Shown here piece by piece: positions 1 to 9,532 of a DNA stretch of 64,000 nucleotides; position 1 is the stretch's first letter, and each line of letters opens with the position of its first letter. The stretch is from Dyadobacter alkalitolerans DSM 23607. Its GTDB lineage: Bacteria > Bacteroidota > Bacteroidia > Cytophagales > Spirosomataceae. A model generated the notes under the pieces. It had not been told where the DNA came from and did no database searches. It saw only the letters and a list, made by a program, of their open reading frames with translations. The translations under genes and the position numbers were made by a program. The DNA lies in the NCBI RefSeq assembly GCF_000428845.1, contig NZ_AUAS01000006.1, positions 248,001 through 312,000 on the forward strand. Reading direction: 5' to 3'.

Positions 1-1
1 T

Positions 2-2230
2 TCGCCGCTAACCTCGGTTAACCTGAACATGACGGGCGGTTCAGACAAAATCTCCTACTACATATCCGCAACGCGGTTAAGCCAGAATTCGGTCCTCGGA
101 CGTGAGTTTACATTTACAAGGAATAACCTGCAAAGCAATGTTGACGCCAAGATCACGGACAATTTGAAAGTGGGCATTCAGATCAACGGCAGGATCGAAA
201 CCCGCGATCAGCCAGGTATTCCGGGCGGTGATGATTACTGGCTGCCTCGTTTTGCAATTCTGCGGAACCGTCCGTTTGAACGCCCTTATGCCAATGATAA
301 CCCATTGTATCTCAATGATATCAAACACAATGAAACCAACTGGGCCTATAACAACAAGCGTCTGGGTGGTTACCAGACAGACATTTGGCGCGTATTGCAG
401 ACGAACATGACAGCAGAATACAAAATCCCGGGGATCAAAGGCTTGGTTGCCAAGGGAATGTATTCCTATTACATTGGAGACCGGGTTTTGAATGGCCACG
501 AATACACTTATGAAGCCTATACCTACAACCCGACTGACGACACTTACAAGGTAACCGGCGGAAGCACGAACCCCTGGCGCGAAAGACGCACGCAAAAGAT
601 CATGCGCAATGTGTATCAGGGCCAGCTGAACTACAACAACACATTTGGCAAAAATACAATCGGCGCCACATTTGTTGCAGAACGCCAGGAAGAGCGTGAT
701 CAGGAACAATGGGTACACTCGGTTCCCAAAACCAATGTGCTTCCCCTGGTCTATTTTGCAACGATGGACACTTACGACGATAAGGACAATCAGCTTGCGC
801 GTATAGGGTATATCGGTAGGGTTAATTATGACTATGCAGGCAAATATTATGTAGAAGTTTCGGCTCGACGCGATGCTTCCTGGAAGTTCGCTCCGGATCG
901 CCGGGTGGGTTATTTCCCATCAGCTTCTGCGGGATGGAGGATTACAGAAGAGCAATTCTTCAAAAATATCATTGGCACGAGAAGCATTCTGGACGATCTT
1001 AAACTGCGGGCTTCCTATGGGATTTTGGGAGATGATAACATTCTTTTCAATAATGATGTCAACCGTCCTTTGGATCCTTATGCATACTTGCCAGGCTATA
1101 ATTACAACCAGGGCAACGCGATTTTAAGTGGAACAGCAGTGGTAACTTCCCGCGATAAAGGCCAGATTATTAATAATATATCCTGGTTTAAAAGTAAAAT
1201 CACGGACGTAGGTGCAGACTTTTCCTTGCTAGGAACCAAACTGACTGGTTCGGTTGACTATTTCTACCGTTTGAGAACAGGACTTCTGGGGCGCAAATAC
1301 GACCTGCTTGTGCCAAGTGAGTTGGGTTACAGCCTGCCGGATGAGAATGTTAACAGCGATTCACAAGCCGGATGGGAACTTGCCCTGGCTTATAATGGAA
1401 AAGCTGGCGACATTGGCTATTCGGTTGGTGGTAACGTGTCCTTCTCACGCACCAAGTTTGTCTCTTCTTATAAGCCCGTTTTCAACAATTCCTGGGACCA
1501 GTACAGGAATTCTGAGGAAGGCCGTTACAGGAATGTTTACTGGGGATATGAGACAATCGGACAGTTTCAGTCGCAGCAGGAGATCAATGAATATCCTGTT
1601 AACATCGATGAACAGGGCAACCGCACATTGTTGCCGGGCGACCTGATTTACAAGGATATCAATGGCGATAATGTGATCAATAACCTGGACGAGAGGCCAA
1701 TCGGTTACACAACAAATGGGCAGCCCAACATTAACTTCGGTTTGAACTTCGCGGTTACCTGGAAAGGCATTTCATTTAACGCAGACTTCTCAGGCGGGGC
1801 AATGTATTCCTGGAACCAAAACTGGGAACAGCGCTGGGCTTATCAGAACGACGGCGCTTTGAACAAAATATTCCTCGACAGATGGCACCGCGCAGATCCC
1901 TTTGACCTGAACAGCGAGTGGATCCCGGGCAAATATCCGGCATTGCGCTACAATGACGGCGGACACAGCAACTACAAGCGAAACTCCACTTTCTGGATCC
2001 ATAATGTGAAGTATATCCGTGCAAGGACCATTGAACTGGGTTATTCTCTGCCAAAAACATTGCTGGAAAAAGTGAAGCTGCAACGCGCCAGGATTTACAT
2101 CAATGGTTACAATTTGTTCTCGATTGACAATCTGAAAGAATTTGGCATTGATCCTGAGATCTCGGAAGAAAACGGTCTGCAATATCCGCAGAACAAGTTT
2201 GTCAACGTAGGGATCAATCTTTCAATTTAA
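2..2230 (+). CDS. SusC/RagA-family TonB-dependent outer-membrane transporter, C-terminal part
   Basis: The reading frame is open to the left edge, so the 5' end (signal peptide, carboxypeptidase-like domain and most of the plug) lies outside; 742 residues are visible. The visible part starts with the early barrel motif TGGSDKISYYISA and continues as alternating aromatic beta-strands, with the family motifs YFPSASAGWRITEE (about 300) and LKLRASYG (about 325). It ends in a short strand closing with NVGINLSI, as expected for a barrel. SusC proteins import oligosaccharides across the outer membrane using TonB energy. A SusD partner follows after 17 bp, so the two form an import pair that heads the operon-like run of redox and hydrolase genes to the right. 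The substrate cannot be inferred from the sequence. Confidence 0.95.
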   Translation, partial: SPLTSVNLNMTGGSDKISYYISATRLSQNSVLGREFTFTRNNLQSNVDAKITDNLKVGIQINGRIETRDQPGIPGGDDYWLPRFAILRNRPFERPYANDNPLYLNDIKHNETNWAYNNKRLGGYQTDIWRVLQTNMTAEYKIPGIKGLVAKGMYSYYIGDRVLNGHEYTYEAYTYNPTDDTYKVTGGSTNPWRERRTQKIMRNVYQGQLNYNNTFGKNTIGATFVAERQEERDQEQWVHSVPKTNVLPLVYFATMDTYDDKDNQLARIGYIGRVNYDYAGKYYVEVSARRDASWKFAPDRRVGYFPSASAGWRITEEQFFKNIIGTRSILDDLKLRASYGILGDDNILFNNDVNRPLDPYAYLPGYNYNQGNAILSGTAVVTSRDKGQIINNISWFKSKITDVGADFSLLGTKLTGSVDYFYRLRTGLLGRKYDLLVPSELGYSLPDENVNSDSQAGWELALAYNGKAGDIGYSVGGNVSFSRTKFVSSYKPVFNNSWDQYRNSEEGRYRNVYWGYETIGQFQSQQEINEYPVNIDEQGNRTLLPGDLIYKDINGDNVINNLDERPIGYTTNGQPNINFGLNFAVTWKGISFNADFSGGAMYSWNQNWEQRWAYQNDGALNKIFLDRWHRADPFDLNSEWIPGKYPALRYNDGGHSNYKRNSTFWIHNVKYIRARTIELGYSLPKTLLEKVKLQRARIYINGYNLFSIDNLKEFGIDPEISEENGLQYPQNKFVNVGINLSI

Positions 2231-2247
2231 TAAAACCGTATTTCGCG

Positions 2248-4173
2248 ATGAAAAAGATATTTTATATACCAGTATTTGTATTGCTTTTGCTTAGCTGGGG
2301 CTGTAATGATGATGAATTCCTGAATCGGCCGCCAACAAACATCCTGACAGAAGAACAGGTCTGGGGCGATGAAGGCCAGGTTCTTTCGTTACTGGGAAAT
2401 TTATACAACCGCTACGTCGATCTGGGCAACTTCCGTGATTTTGAGCGCCAATGGGACCTGGATCCCCTTACCGGCTGGACGCGGTTAGCGGATTTCAATG
2501 AAGCATTCTGGTCGGAATCAGGCCGTTATAAGGAATTTCAAAACAGTGGCTGGGATCTAAACACCTGGTCGATCTGGGATTACGGTTACATTCGGGAGAT
2601 GAATTTATTCATCCAAAAGTGCGAAGCGGCCGAAAAGCTTTCACCAGCTGTCAAAGATCGCTTTCTGGCAGAAGCACGATTTCTGCGTGCTTCCTACTAT
2701 TTCGAGCTGGTAAAACGCATGGGCGGCGTTCCATTGATTCTGGAACCGATGACTTATGATTTTAGCGGAGATCCTACTTACCTGCAACATGCGAGGGCCA
2801 AGGAGTCAGAGATTTATGATTTTGTAATTAAAGAGGCGGAGGAAATTAAAGCCAAGCTTCCTGCTAATGCCGGGGAAAAATCAAGGGCCACACAGGCAGC
2901 CGCACTGGCAATGCAGGCCCGTGCAGCATTGTACGCCGGTTCGCTGGCAAGATATGGTGTGAATACGCCTTCGGTTTCTTTGCCTGGCGGTGAAGTGGGA
3001 ATTCCTGCAAATCTGGCCACAGGTTATTATACCAAAGCATTGGCAGCGGCGAAAGAGATCATCAGCGGCAGCGTGGGCGCTTATGCACTCTACAACAAAA
3101 AGCCCGATCTCTCGGAAAACTTTTCAAGTATATTTTATGATAAAGCAAACAATTCGGAAGCCATTTTTGTAGACGATTACAAACTGCAAAGTGGCAAGGT
3201 GCATTACTTCACCGGCTCTAACCAGCCTCGCTATGGTGCTGAGGAAGAGGAGGGTGGAAGAATTAACCCATCATTGAATTTTGTGGAGTCATTTGAAAAG
3301 CTGGACAACACATTTGCCCGCATTCCAACCACCAATGCAGCCGGCGCGCCTATTTATTATGCCAATCAAACCGACATTTTCGAGGGCCGTGACGCAAGGC
3401 TTGCCGGAACGGTTATGCTGCCCGGAACCACATTCAAAGGTCGCACCGTAGACATTTGGGCTGGCTTCCAGCTAGGAAACGGCTCCATCGTCAGCGGCGA
3501 CGACCGCGGTGCACAAAAGACATTGCCAGGCAAATCGGTCCCTGAACAAGTTGTAGGTTTCGATGGTCCGATCGATGGTTTTGAATTCACTGCGCAAACA
3601 GGATTTTATCTGCGTAAATATCTGGATCCGGTTGTAGGATCAGGGCAGCGCGGGGTTAACAGTGAAGTTTGGTTTATCCGTTACAGATATGCCGAAGTGC
3701 TTTTAAACGCAGCTGAGGCCGCATTTGAACTAAAACAACCCGCCGTAGCAGCCGGTTATATGAACCAGGTGCGTGCCCGTGCCGGATTGTTGAAACCACT
3801 CGTGGCCGAAGACATTACATTCGACCGCATCGCGCATGAACGCCGCGTGGAGCTGGCTTTTGAAGGACATTATCATTTCGATATCCAGCGCTGGAGGATT
3901 GCCCACATTGTTATGGATGGCAACGCGATCAGCGCGGCAGACCTTTCCAAAGACCTGGGAAAAGCGACAAAAAGAAACACGCAGCCCTGGGCATTGTGGC
4001 CTTACAAAGTGTATGAGCCAGGATCGCCTAATAATGGTAAATGGATTTATAAGCCTGTGAAATTGAGCCGTGTAACCGGTGCTGACCGCTTCCAGTTAGG
4101 GAATTATTATTCGCTGATTACAGACGAGGTTGTCAACAACAATCCGAAGATCATACGGAATCCAAATCACTAG
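2248..4173 (+). CDS. SusD/RagB-family glycan-binding outer-membrane lipoprotein
   Basis: The protein has 641 residues, with a lipoprotein signal peptide and likely lipidated Cys19 (LLLSWGC) followed by NDDEFLNRPP, the usual SusD start. SusD-type features are visible: a TPR-like region with FLAEARFLRASYYFELVKRMGGVPL (split here as FLAEARFLRASY and KRMGGVPL, about 145-170) and the C-terminal RVELAFEGHYHFDIQRW motif (about 530). SusD proteins sit on the cell surface as a lid on the SusC barrel and bind the glycan. The gene follows the SusC gene by 17 bp and is surely co-transcribed. It is longer than the classical 500-550 residues because of inserts around residues 330-470. Family assignment is firm; the ligand is unknown. 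Confidence 0.95.
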   Translation: MKKIFYIPVFVLLLLSWGCNDDEFLNRPPTNILTEEQVWGDEGQVLSLLGNLYNRYVDLGNFRDFERQWDLDPLTGWTRLADFNEAFWSESGRYKEFQNSGWDLNTWSIWDYGYIREMNLFIQKCEAAEKLSPAVKDRFLAEARFLRASYYFELVKRMGGVPLILEPMTYDFSGDPTYLQHARAKESEIYDFVIKEAEEIKAKLPANAGEKSRATQAAALAMQARAALYAGSLARYGVNTPSVSLPGGEVGIPANLATGYYTKALAAAKEIISGSVGAYALYNKKPDLSENFSSIFYDKANNSEAIFVDDYKLQSGKVHYFTGSNQPRYGAEEEEGGRINPSLNFVESFEKLDNTFARIPTTNAAGAPIYYANQTDIFEGRDARLAGTVMLPGTTFKGRTVDIWAGFQLGNGSIVSGDDRGAQKTLPGKSVPEQVVGFDGPIDGFEFTAQTGFYLRKYLDPVVGSGQRGVNSEVWFIRYRYAEVLLNAAEAAFELKQPAVAAGYMNQVRARAGLLKPLVAEDITFDRIAHERRVELAFEGHYHFDIQRWRIAHIVMDGNAISAADLSKDLGKATKRNTQPWALWPYKVYEPGSPNNGKWIYKPVKLSRVTGADRFQLGNYYSLITDEVVNNNPKIIRNPNH

Positions 4174-4201
4174 GCCATCATATTCAAAAAGATCAGCTAT
4201 T

Positions 4202-4903
4202 ATGAAAATCAGATCTCAATTTATACCATACCTGGCATTGCTTTTCCTTATTTCAGCATGCGCAAAGGACAATTTTACCGAACCGAAATCAACATTATCC
4301 GGCCGGATCGTCTACAATGGCGAGCCCATTGGCGTAGAGTATAACCAGGTAAGGCTGCAACTCTGGCAGCCGGGCTTCGGTAAGCTTGCGGCGATCGATA
4401 CGCAGGTCGATCAGAACGGTTCCTTCTCTGCTCTGCTTTTTAATGGTCAATATAAATTGGTTGTACCAAAGGGGAGAGGGCCTTTCAAGACGCTGGAAAA
4501 AGATGCTGCCGCAAAAGACACATTGTTTGTGACACTGGAAGGCAATCAGCAGCTGGACCTGGAAGTGATGCCTTACTATATGATCCGTACGCCTCAGTTT
4601 GCAGGGGCTGAAAACAAGGTCACAGCCACATTAAAGCTGGAAAAGATCATTAATGGCGCCGACGCTAAGGCCATTGAACAGGTTTCGCTCTTTATTAATA
4701 AAACAGAATTCGTGTCGCGGTCAACCAATGTGGGCGTAACGGATATAGCAGGGGCAGAAATCAAAAATTTGAATGCGATTACCATAGCCACAGAAATTCC
4801 TGCCCTTGTGCCGACGCAGAAATATGTTTTTGCAAGAGTCGGTGTGAAGATCAAGGATGTAGAAGACATGATTTTTTCACCGGTTCAAAAGGTGGAATTT
4901 TAA
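4202..4903 (+). CDS. DUF3823-type lipoprotein of a SusCD locus
   Basis: The frame extends upstream to 4130 inside the SusD gene, but ATG 4202 gives a clean lipoprotein signal (LLFLISAC, Cys20) and is the better start; this yields 233 residues. After the signal there is a beta-rich domain starting STLSGRIVYNGEPIGVEYNQ, with LQLWQPGFG, typical of DUF3823 proteins found just downstream of SusC/SusD pairs. A second beta-sandwich-like half runs from about residue 130 (RTPQFAGAENKVTATLKLEK). It is probably a surface-exposed accessory glycan-binding or scaffold lipoprotein. It sits 28 bp after SusD and 34 bp before the ThuA fusion gene, consistent with one operon. Its function has not been read from any catalytic motif. 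Confidence 0.8.
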   Translation: MKIRSQFIPYLALLFLISACAKDNFTEPKSTLSGRIVYNGEPIGVEYNQVRLQLWQPGFGKLAAIDTQVDQNGSFSALLFNGQYKLVVPKGRGPFKTLEKDAAAKDTLFVTLEGNQQLDLEVMPYYMIRTPQFAGAENKVTATLKLEKIINGADAKAIEQVSLFINKTEFVSRSTNVGVTDIAGAEIKNLNAITIATEIPALVPTQKYVFARVGVKIKDVEDMIFSPVQKVEF

Positions 4904-4937
4904 TAACAGACTCCAAGTGAATTTAAATAGCGTATTA

Positions 4938-7900
4938 ATGAGGAAGTACAGTTTAGTGTTGCTGATCGGGTTATTTGTGTTAGGGTGCGCCAAGAGCAAA
5001 ATGGGTTCTTCCGGTACAAAAACGAGTGTTTTGCAAGGCCGCAGGGCAGAAGTGCTGTTTCTTGGTCATAATAGCAAGCACCACGATTCGGGAAAATATG
5101 CGCCCTGGCTCTCCGTGAAATTGTTCAAAAGCGGGATCAATATGACGTACACCGCGGACTTGAACGACATCAACGCCGACAACCTGAAAAAATACGATGG
5201 ACTGATCATTTACGCCAACCACGATTCACTGTCATCGTCACAGGAAAGCGCAATGAAGGCCTTTGTCGAAGGCGGCAAGGGCCTGATTCCGCTGCATTCG
5301 GCTTCCGGCTGTTTCAAGAATTCGAGCTGGTATATCAAAACGATCGGCGGCCAGTTTGCTTCTCATAAGGTAGGCAGTTTTAAAAATACGATTTTAAAAC
5401 CCGACCATCCAGTGATGCAGGGCATTACGGATTTTGAGACCTGGGATGAAACTTACGTGCACAAAAACCTGAATTCAGACAAAACCGTCCTGGGCGAGCG
5501 CGTCGAAGGCGATGTGCATGAGCCTTATACATGGGTGCGCAACGAAGGGAAAGGCCGCGTTTTTTACACCGCTTATGGCCATGAAGATAGCACCTGGACA
5601 AACCGAGGATTTTTGGATTTAGTAAGAAATGGCGTCATGTGGGCAGTTGGCGATAAAGTGAAGGCGGAAATTGCTGCCTTGAAATTGCCGGATGTAGACA
5701 TTTACCAGTCGGATACGATTTCTCATTATACCAAGAGGCATGTCGTTCCGAAAATGCAGGAATCACTGTCGCCATCGGAATCAAATAAACTGACACAGAT
5801 CCCGGCTGATTTTGAAATACAACTTTTCGCGGCCGAACCCGATATTACCAACCCCATTGCCATGGCCTGGGATGAGCGAGGCAGGTTGTGGGTCGTAGAA
5901 TCGGTGGATTATCCCAATACATTCAAAGAAACAGACGGCGCGGCCAATGACCGCATCAAGATCTGTGAAGACACCAACGGCGATGGCAAAGCCGATAAAT
6001 TCACCGTCTTCGCAGACAAGCTGAACATTCCGACCAGCATGGTTTTCTCCAATGGCGGGATCATTGTTTCTATGGCACCGGATTTTGTTTTCATGAAAGA
6101 CACCAATGGCGATGACGTTGCTGACGTGCGGGACGTGATCATGACAGGCTGGGGCAAAAATGATACGCACGCAGGACCTTCCAATCTGCAATATGGGTTT
6201 GACAACAAAATCTGGGGGGTGCTGGGTTATTCGGGTTTCAAAGGCACCATCGATGGCAAGAAAATGAATTTTTCACAAGGCGTTTACCATTTCAAACCGG
6301 ATGGAAAAGAGTTTGCCTACCTCGGAAGCAGCAGCAACAACACCTGGGGCCTCGGCATGACGGAAGATAACAATGTATTTCTTTCGACAGCCAACAACAC
6401 GCATAGCGCCTATTATTCCATTCCCGGCCAGTATATGCAGCGCACCATTGGCGACGATCAGCCTGCTCTCTTGTCCGTGCAAAAAATCGACGGACATTAT
6501 GACGCGCATTCGCTAACGCCGAATTTACGTCAGGTGGATGTGGTAGGAGGGTTTACTTCCGCTGCCGGTCACCGCTTTTACACGGCCAGAAATTTCCCCA
6601 AAGAATACTGGAACCGCATTGCATTTGTATCCGAACCTACCATTCGCATCGTGCACAACGCCATTGTGGAACCGGATGGAGCGGGTTTTAAGGAAAAAGA
6701 CGGATGGAATTTTATGGCGAGTTCGGACGAATGGTTTGGTCCCGTGCAGGCAGAAACCGGTCCGGATGGAGCGGTTTGGATTGCCGACTGGTACAACTTC
6801 ATTATTCAGCACAATGTGTTCGTGCCTGCGCAGTCACCCGCGGAATTTATTATGCCCTCCAAGGAACAGCCCCCAGGCCCCGGAAATGCATTCAGCAGCC
6901 CTATGCGCGACTTGAATCACGGTCGGATTTACCGGGTTGTTTATAAAAACGGAAAGAAAACGCCTCCTATGAAGTTGTCAAAGGATGACCTGCCTGGCCT
7001 TGTAGCAGCGTTGGAAAACGACAACATGTTCTGGCGCATGACGGCTCAGCGGCTTTTGGTAGAATCGAAAAAACTGTCTGTCGTTCCCGATTTGTATAAA
7101 ATCATTAACAACCCGAAAGTAGACGAGATTGGACTATACAGCCCGGCCGTCCATGCATTATGGACATTACATGGCCTGGGTGTCTTGGACGGTTCCAATG
7201 TGGAAGCATTGCAGGTTGTAAATAGAGCATTGACGCACCCGGCTGCGGGCGTTCGCAAGGCAGCGGCGAGTGTTTTACCAAAAAATGATCAGAGTTTTGA
7301 AATGCTTCAAAAAGGCATGAAAGATGCCAATCTGAATACGCGTTTAAGTGTTTTTGTTGCTTTGATAACATTGCCGGCTTCGGAAAAAGTAGGGGAAGCA
7401 ATTTATCAGGCGGCATTGGACGAACAAAACGCAAAAGACCCATGGCTGTCCAAAGCATTATTGGCAGCCGCTATTAGCCATGAAAAAGGATTTTTAGCTG
7501 CTTCGGAAAAACAATCCGGGAAATCGGCTTTTGCCGAGCAGGTTACAAAAGCGCTTGCAAAGGAAGTATATCCGTTGGGCCGTCGCAATACGTTGCAATA
7601 TCCGCCTGATGTATCCGGAAAGGAAATCACCATTAAAGCCAGTGTAACCAAGGCAAAAGACAAAGCATTGCAAGGTTTTATCGCCGGACAAGGTGGAAAA
7701 GATGGTGGTTATGCATTGTACATTCAGCGTGGGAACTTGATTATGGCGGTCAAACAGCATGGTATGGTGAGTCAGGCAGCAACCACAGAGCCGCTTCCTG
7801 AAAAATTCGATGTCGTAGCCAGTTTGACCAAAACGGGAGACATTATCATTGCTATCGACGGAAAAGAAGCTGCAAAAGGGAAAGCGCATATGCTTTTTGC

Positions 7901-8474
7901 TACGCCGCTCAGCAACTCCGTCCGCACCGGCGAGGATATGGAAGGCGAAGACAAGATCGGTTCGTATGAAGGTAAATTTGGCTTTGTGGGCAATTTCCAA
8001 AAGGCATCTCTGGAACTGAATCGTCCGTCGGAAGAAAATGCAGCAGCCATGGAGCGTCAAAAAACGACAACTAACAGCAATGCAAAATCGTCGAATGCGA
8101 CAGTCATCGAGCTGAAAGTTGAAAAGGAAATCATGCAGTTCGACAAAAAGCAGCTTACGGTGAAAGCAGGGCAAAAGGTAGTGATCAATCTGGAAAATCC
8201 GGATGGAATGCAGCATAATCTGGTCATTATTAAGCCTGGGACATTGCAAAAAGTCGGTCAGGCCGCAGATGAAATGCTTCGCGACCCGAAAGCTGCTGAG
8301 AAGCAGTATGTTCCGAAAGTTCCGGAGGTTTTATATGCAACCAGACTCGTCAACTCAGGCGAAACGGTCACATTGGAATTTACAGTCCCTAATGAGCCCG
8401 GCGACTACACTTACGTATGCACATTCCCGGGTCACTGGCGCGGAATGAACGGAATTTTGCAGGTAGTTAAATAA
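4938..8474 (+). CDS. Multidomain lipoprotein: ThuA-like, PVC-type dehydrogenase-like propeller, HEAT-like, lectin-like and cupredoxin domains
   Basis: ATG 4938 is preferred over the upstream GTG 4917 because it gives a standard lipoprotein signal with Cys17 (LFVLGC); length is 1178 residues. Domains in order: ThuA-like fold (about 35-240, from AEVLFLGHNSKHH); membrane-bound dehydrogenase-like propeller (about 285-665, FEIQLFAAEPDITNPIAMAW); helical HEAT-like region (about 680-860); a concanavalin-like beta region (about 880-1045); and a C-terminal azurin/plastocyanin-like domain. That last domain carries a full type 1 copper ligand set: His1093 (MQHN), Cys1161 (YVCTFPGH), His1166 and Met1170. 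No CxxCH haem motif is present, although many relatives end in cytochrome c. The protein is likely periplasmic or surface-anchored and redox active. The reaction is not known; a sugar or glycoside oxidation role is inferred from the neighbouring ThuA, Gfo/Idh/MocA and isomerase genes. Confidence 0.85.
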   Translation: MRKYSLVLLIGLFVLGCAKSKMGSSGTKTSVLQGRRAEVLFLGHNSKHHDSGKYAPWLSVKLFKSGINMTYTADLNDINADNLKKYDGLIIYANHDSLSSSQESAMKAFVEGGKGLIPLHSASGCFKNSSWYIKTIGGQFASHKVGSFKNTILKPDHPVMQGITDFETWDETYVHKNLNSDKTVLGERVEGDVHEPYTWVRNEGKGRVFYTAYGHEDSTWTNRGFLDLVRNGVMWAVGDKVKAEIAALKLPDVDIYQSDTISHYTKRHVVPKMQESLSPSESNKLTQIPADFEIQLFAAEPDITNPIAMAWDERGRLWVVESVDYPNTFKETDGAANDRIKICEDTNGDGKADKFTVFADKLNIPTSMVFSNGGIIVSMAPDFVFMKDTNGDDVADVRDVIMTGWGKNDTHAGPSNLQYGFDNKIWGVLGYSGFKGTIDGKKMNFSQGVYHFKPDGKEFAYLGSSSNNTWGLGMTEDNNVFLSTANNTHSAYYSIPGQYMQRTIGDDQPALLSVQKIDGHYDAHSLTPNLRQVDVVGGFTSAAGHRFYTARNFPKEYWNRIAFVSEPTIRIVHNAIVEPDGAGFKEKDGWNFMASSDEWFGPVQAETGPDGAVWIADWYNFIIQHNVFVPAQSPAEFIMPSKEQPPGPGNAFSSPMRDLNHGRIYRVVYKNGKKTPPMKLSKDDLPGLVAALENDNMFWRMTAQRLLVESKKLSVVPDLYKIINNPKVDEIGLYSPAVHALWTLHGLGVLDGSNVEALQVVNRALTHPAAGVRKAAASVLPKNDQSFEMLQKGMKDANLNTRLSVFVALITLPASEKVGEAIYQAALDEQNAKDPWLSKALLAAAISHEKGFLAASEKQSGKSAFAEQVTKALAKEVYPLGRRNTLQYPPDVSGKEITIKASVTKAKDKALQGFIAGQGGKDGGYALYIQRGNLIMAVKQHGMVSQAATTEPLPEKFDVVASLTKTGDIIIAIDGKEAAKGKAHMLFATPLSNSVRTGEDMEGEDKIGSYEGKFGFVGNFQKASLELNRPSEENAAAMERQKTTTNSNAKSSNATVIELKVEKEIMQFDKKQLTVKAGQKVVINLENPDGMQHNLVIIKPGTLQKVGQAADEMLRDPKAAEKQYVPKVPEVLYATRLVNSGETVTLEFTVPNEPGDYTYVCTFPGHWRGMNGILQVVK

Positions 8475-8522
8475 TTTAAAATGCCTTTTAAGTCCAGAAG
8501 CTAAACTTTTAATTTTCTTCAA

Positions 8523-9257
8523 ATGACAAATTCAATTTTCAAAACTGCATTAACATGGATCCTGCTGCTGGCTTTTTCAGTGGCATATGCAGGCAATAGC
8601 ATTGATAAAACCGCTAAAAAGGCCATCCGCGTTTTAATGGTCGGCGGCGGCTCGTCTCACGATTTTGATAAATGGTATAAGGGCACAGATGTAGAAACGC
8701 TGCAAAAGGATGGGTTGGCAACTGTCGAATATACCAGTGACCCGAGCACAATTTTACCAAAACTAAAAGACATTGACGTGCTTCTTTTGGCCAATAACCA
8801 GCCCATCGCTGATGAGGCAACGAGGAAAGCCATTTTTGCATTTGTAGATGCGGGCAAAGGCTTGGTCCTTGCGCATCCTGCGCTCTGGTACAACTGGAAA
8901 GACTGGCCTGAATACAATCAAAAGCTGGTAGGCGGTGGTTCGAAGGGGCATGATAAATATGGCCCGTTTGATGTGACAATAACTAAAAAGCACCCGGTGA
9001 CGAAGAATGTGCCCGAAACATTTCATCTGGACGACGAGCTATATTATCAAATTCCGGATGAATCAGGATCGCCGATCGAAGTTCTGGCAACTGCGAAAGC
9101 AGCCGGTTCGGAGAAAGTTTTTCCAAGCATATTCATTGTAAAATATCCAAAGGGCAAGATTGTCGGCATTGCATTGGGCCATGATGCCGCGTCGCACACC
9201 ATTGGTCCTTACCAGACTATTTTGCGGAATGCTGTTCAGTGGGCATCCGGCCAATAA
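8523..9257 (+). CDS. Secreted ThuA-like domain protein
   Basis: The protein has 244 residues. The N-terminus has a hydrophobic Sec signal (LTWILLLAFSVAYAGNS). The rest is a single ThuA-like (glutamine-amidotransferase-like fold) domain: IRVLMVGGGSSHDFDKWY near residue 37, DVLLLANNQPI, GKGLVLAHPALWYNW and IVGIALGHDAASHT near the end. ThuA is known from trehalose utilisation in rhizobia, where it works with the Gfo/Idh/MocA enzyme ThuB on 3-keto sugars. The gene follows the large ThuA-containing fusion by 48 bp and precedes a Gfo/Idh/MocA gene, which repeats that pairing. It is clearly divergent from the ThuA domain of the upstream fusion, so it is not a recent tandem copy. Periplasmic location is inferred. 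Confidence 0.85.
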   Translation: MTNSIFKTALTWILLLAFSVAYAGNSIDKTAKKAIRVLMVGGGSSHDFDKWYKGTDVETLQKDGLATVEYTSDPSTILPKLKDIDVLLLANNQPIADEATRKAIFAFVDAGKGLVLAHPALWYNWKDWPEYNQKLVGGGSKGHDKYGPFDVTITKKHPVTKNVPETFHLDDELYYQIPDESGSPIEVLATAKAAGSEKVFPSIFIVKYPKGKIVGIALGHDAASHTIGPYQTILRNAVQWASGQ

Positions 9258-9270
9258 TCCTGTTGATTTG

Positions 9271-9473
9271 GATCCCCGGGTTGAAACCCGGGGCCATGAT
9301 ATGGATCGTCCCGATGGGACTTGCTAACTAGTTTTCTCAGGGTTGAAGCCCGGAGCAAAAATATAGATAGTACCGGTGGGACTGCTTATTTCTCCTCAAA
9401 TGCAAATCCAAAGGCACTTATTTAACAGTCCCATCGGGACTACTGAAATATTGCCCCAGGTTTCAACCTGGGG
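9271..9473. repeat. Composite palindromic repeat cluster (A-B, A-B, B'-A')
   Basis: This cluster fills the 275 bp gap between the ThuA gene and the Gfo/Idh/MocA gene. Module A is a hairpin, CCCCGGGTTGAAACCCGGGG (9274-9293); module B is GTCCCGATGGGAC (9308-9320). A weaker A (9338-9356, CAGGGTTGAAGCCCGGAGC) and a weaker B (9370-9382, GTACCGGTGGGAC) follow in the same order. An inverted pair then ends the block: B' GTCCCATCGGGAC (9428-9440) and A' CCCCAGGTTTCAACCTGGGG (9454-9473). The layout resembles REP/BIME-type elements. No transposase is nearby. Confidence 0.8.
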
Positions 9474-9532
9474 ATAGAGAGATAGGGACAGAGAGAGGCA
9501 TAGTAAAATACAGACAACTAAACAAAACAAAA

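Noticed and set aside
7494..8249. 251-codon minus-strand open frame opposite the cupredoxin end of the fusion gene
   Set aside because: It lies wholly inside a well-supported gene, has no family resemblance, and its cysteine/phenylalanine-rich composition is typical of an antisense shadow frame.
9258..9532. Insertion sequence remnant in the repeat cluster
   Set aside because: No transposase fragment, terminal repeat pair or target-site duplication could be found; only the palindromic modules are supported.
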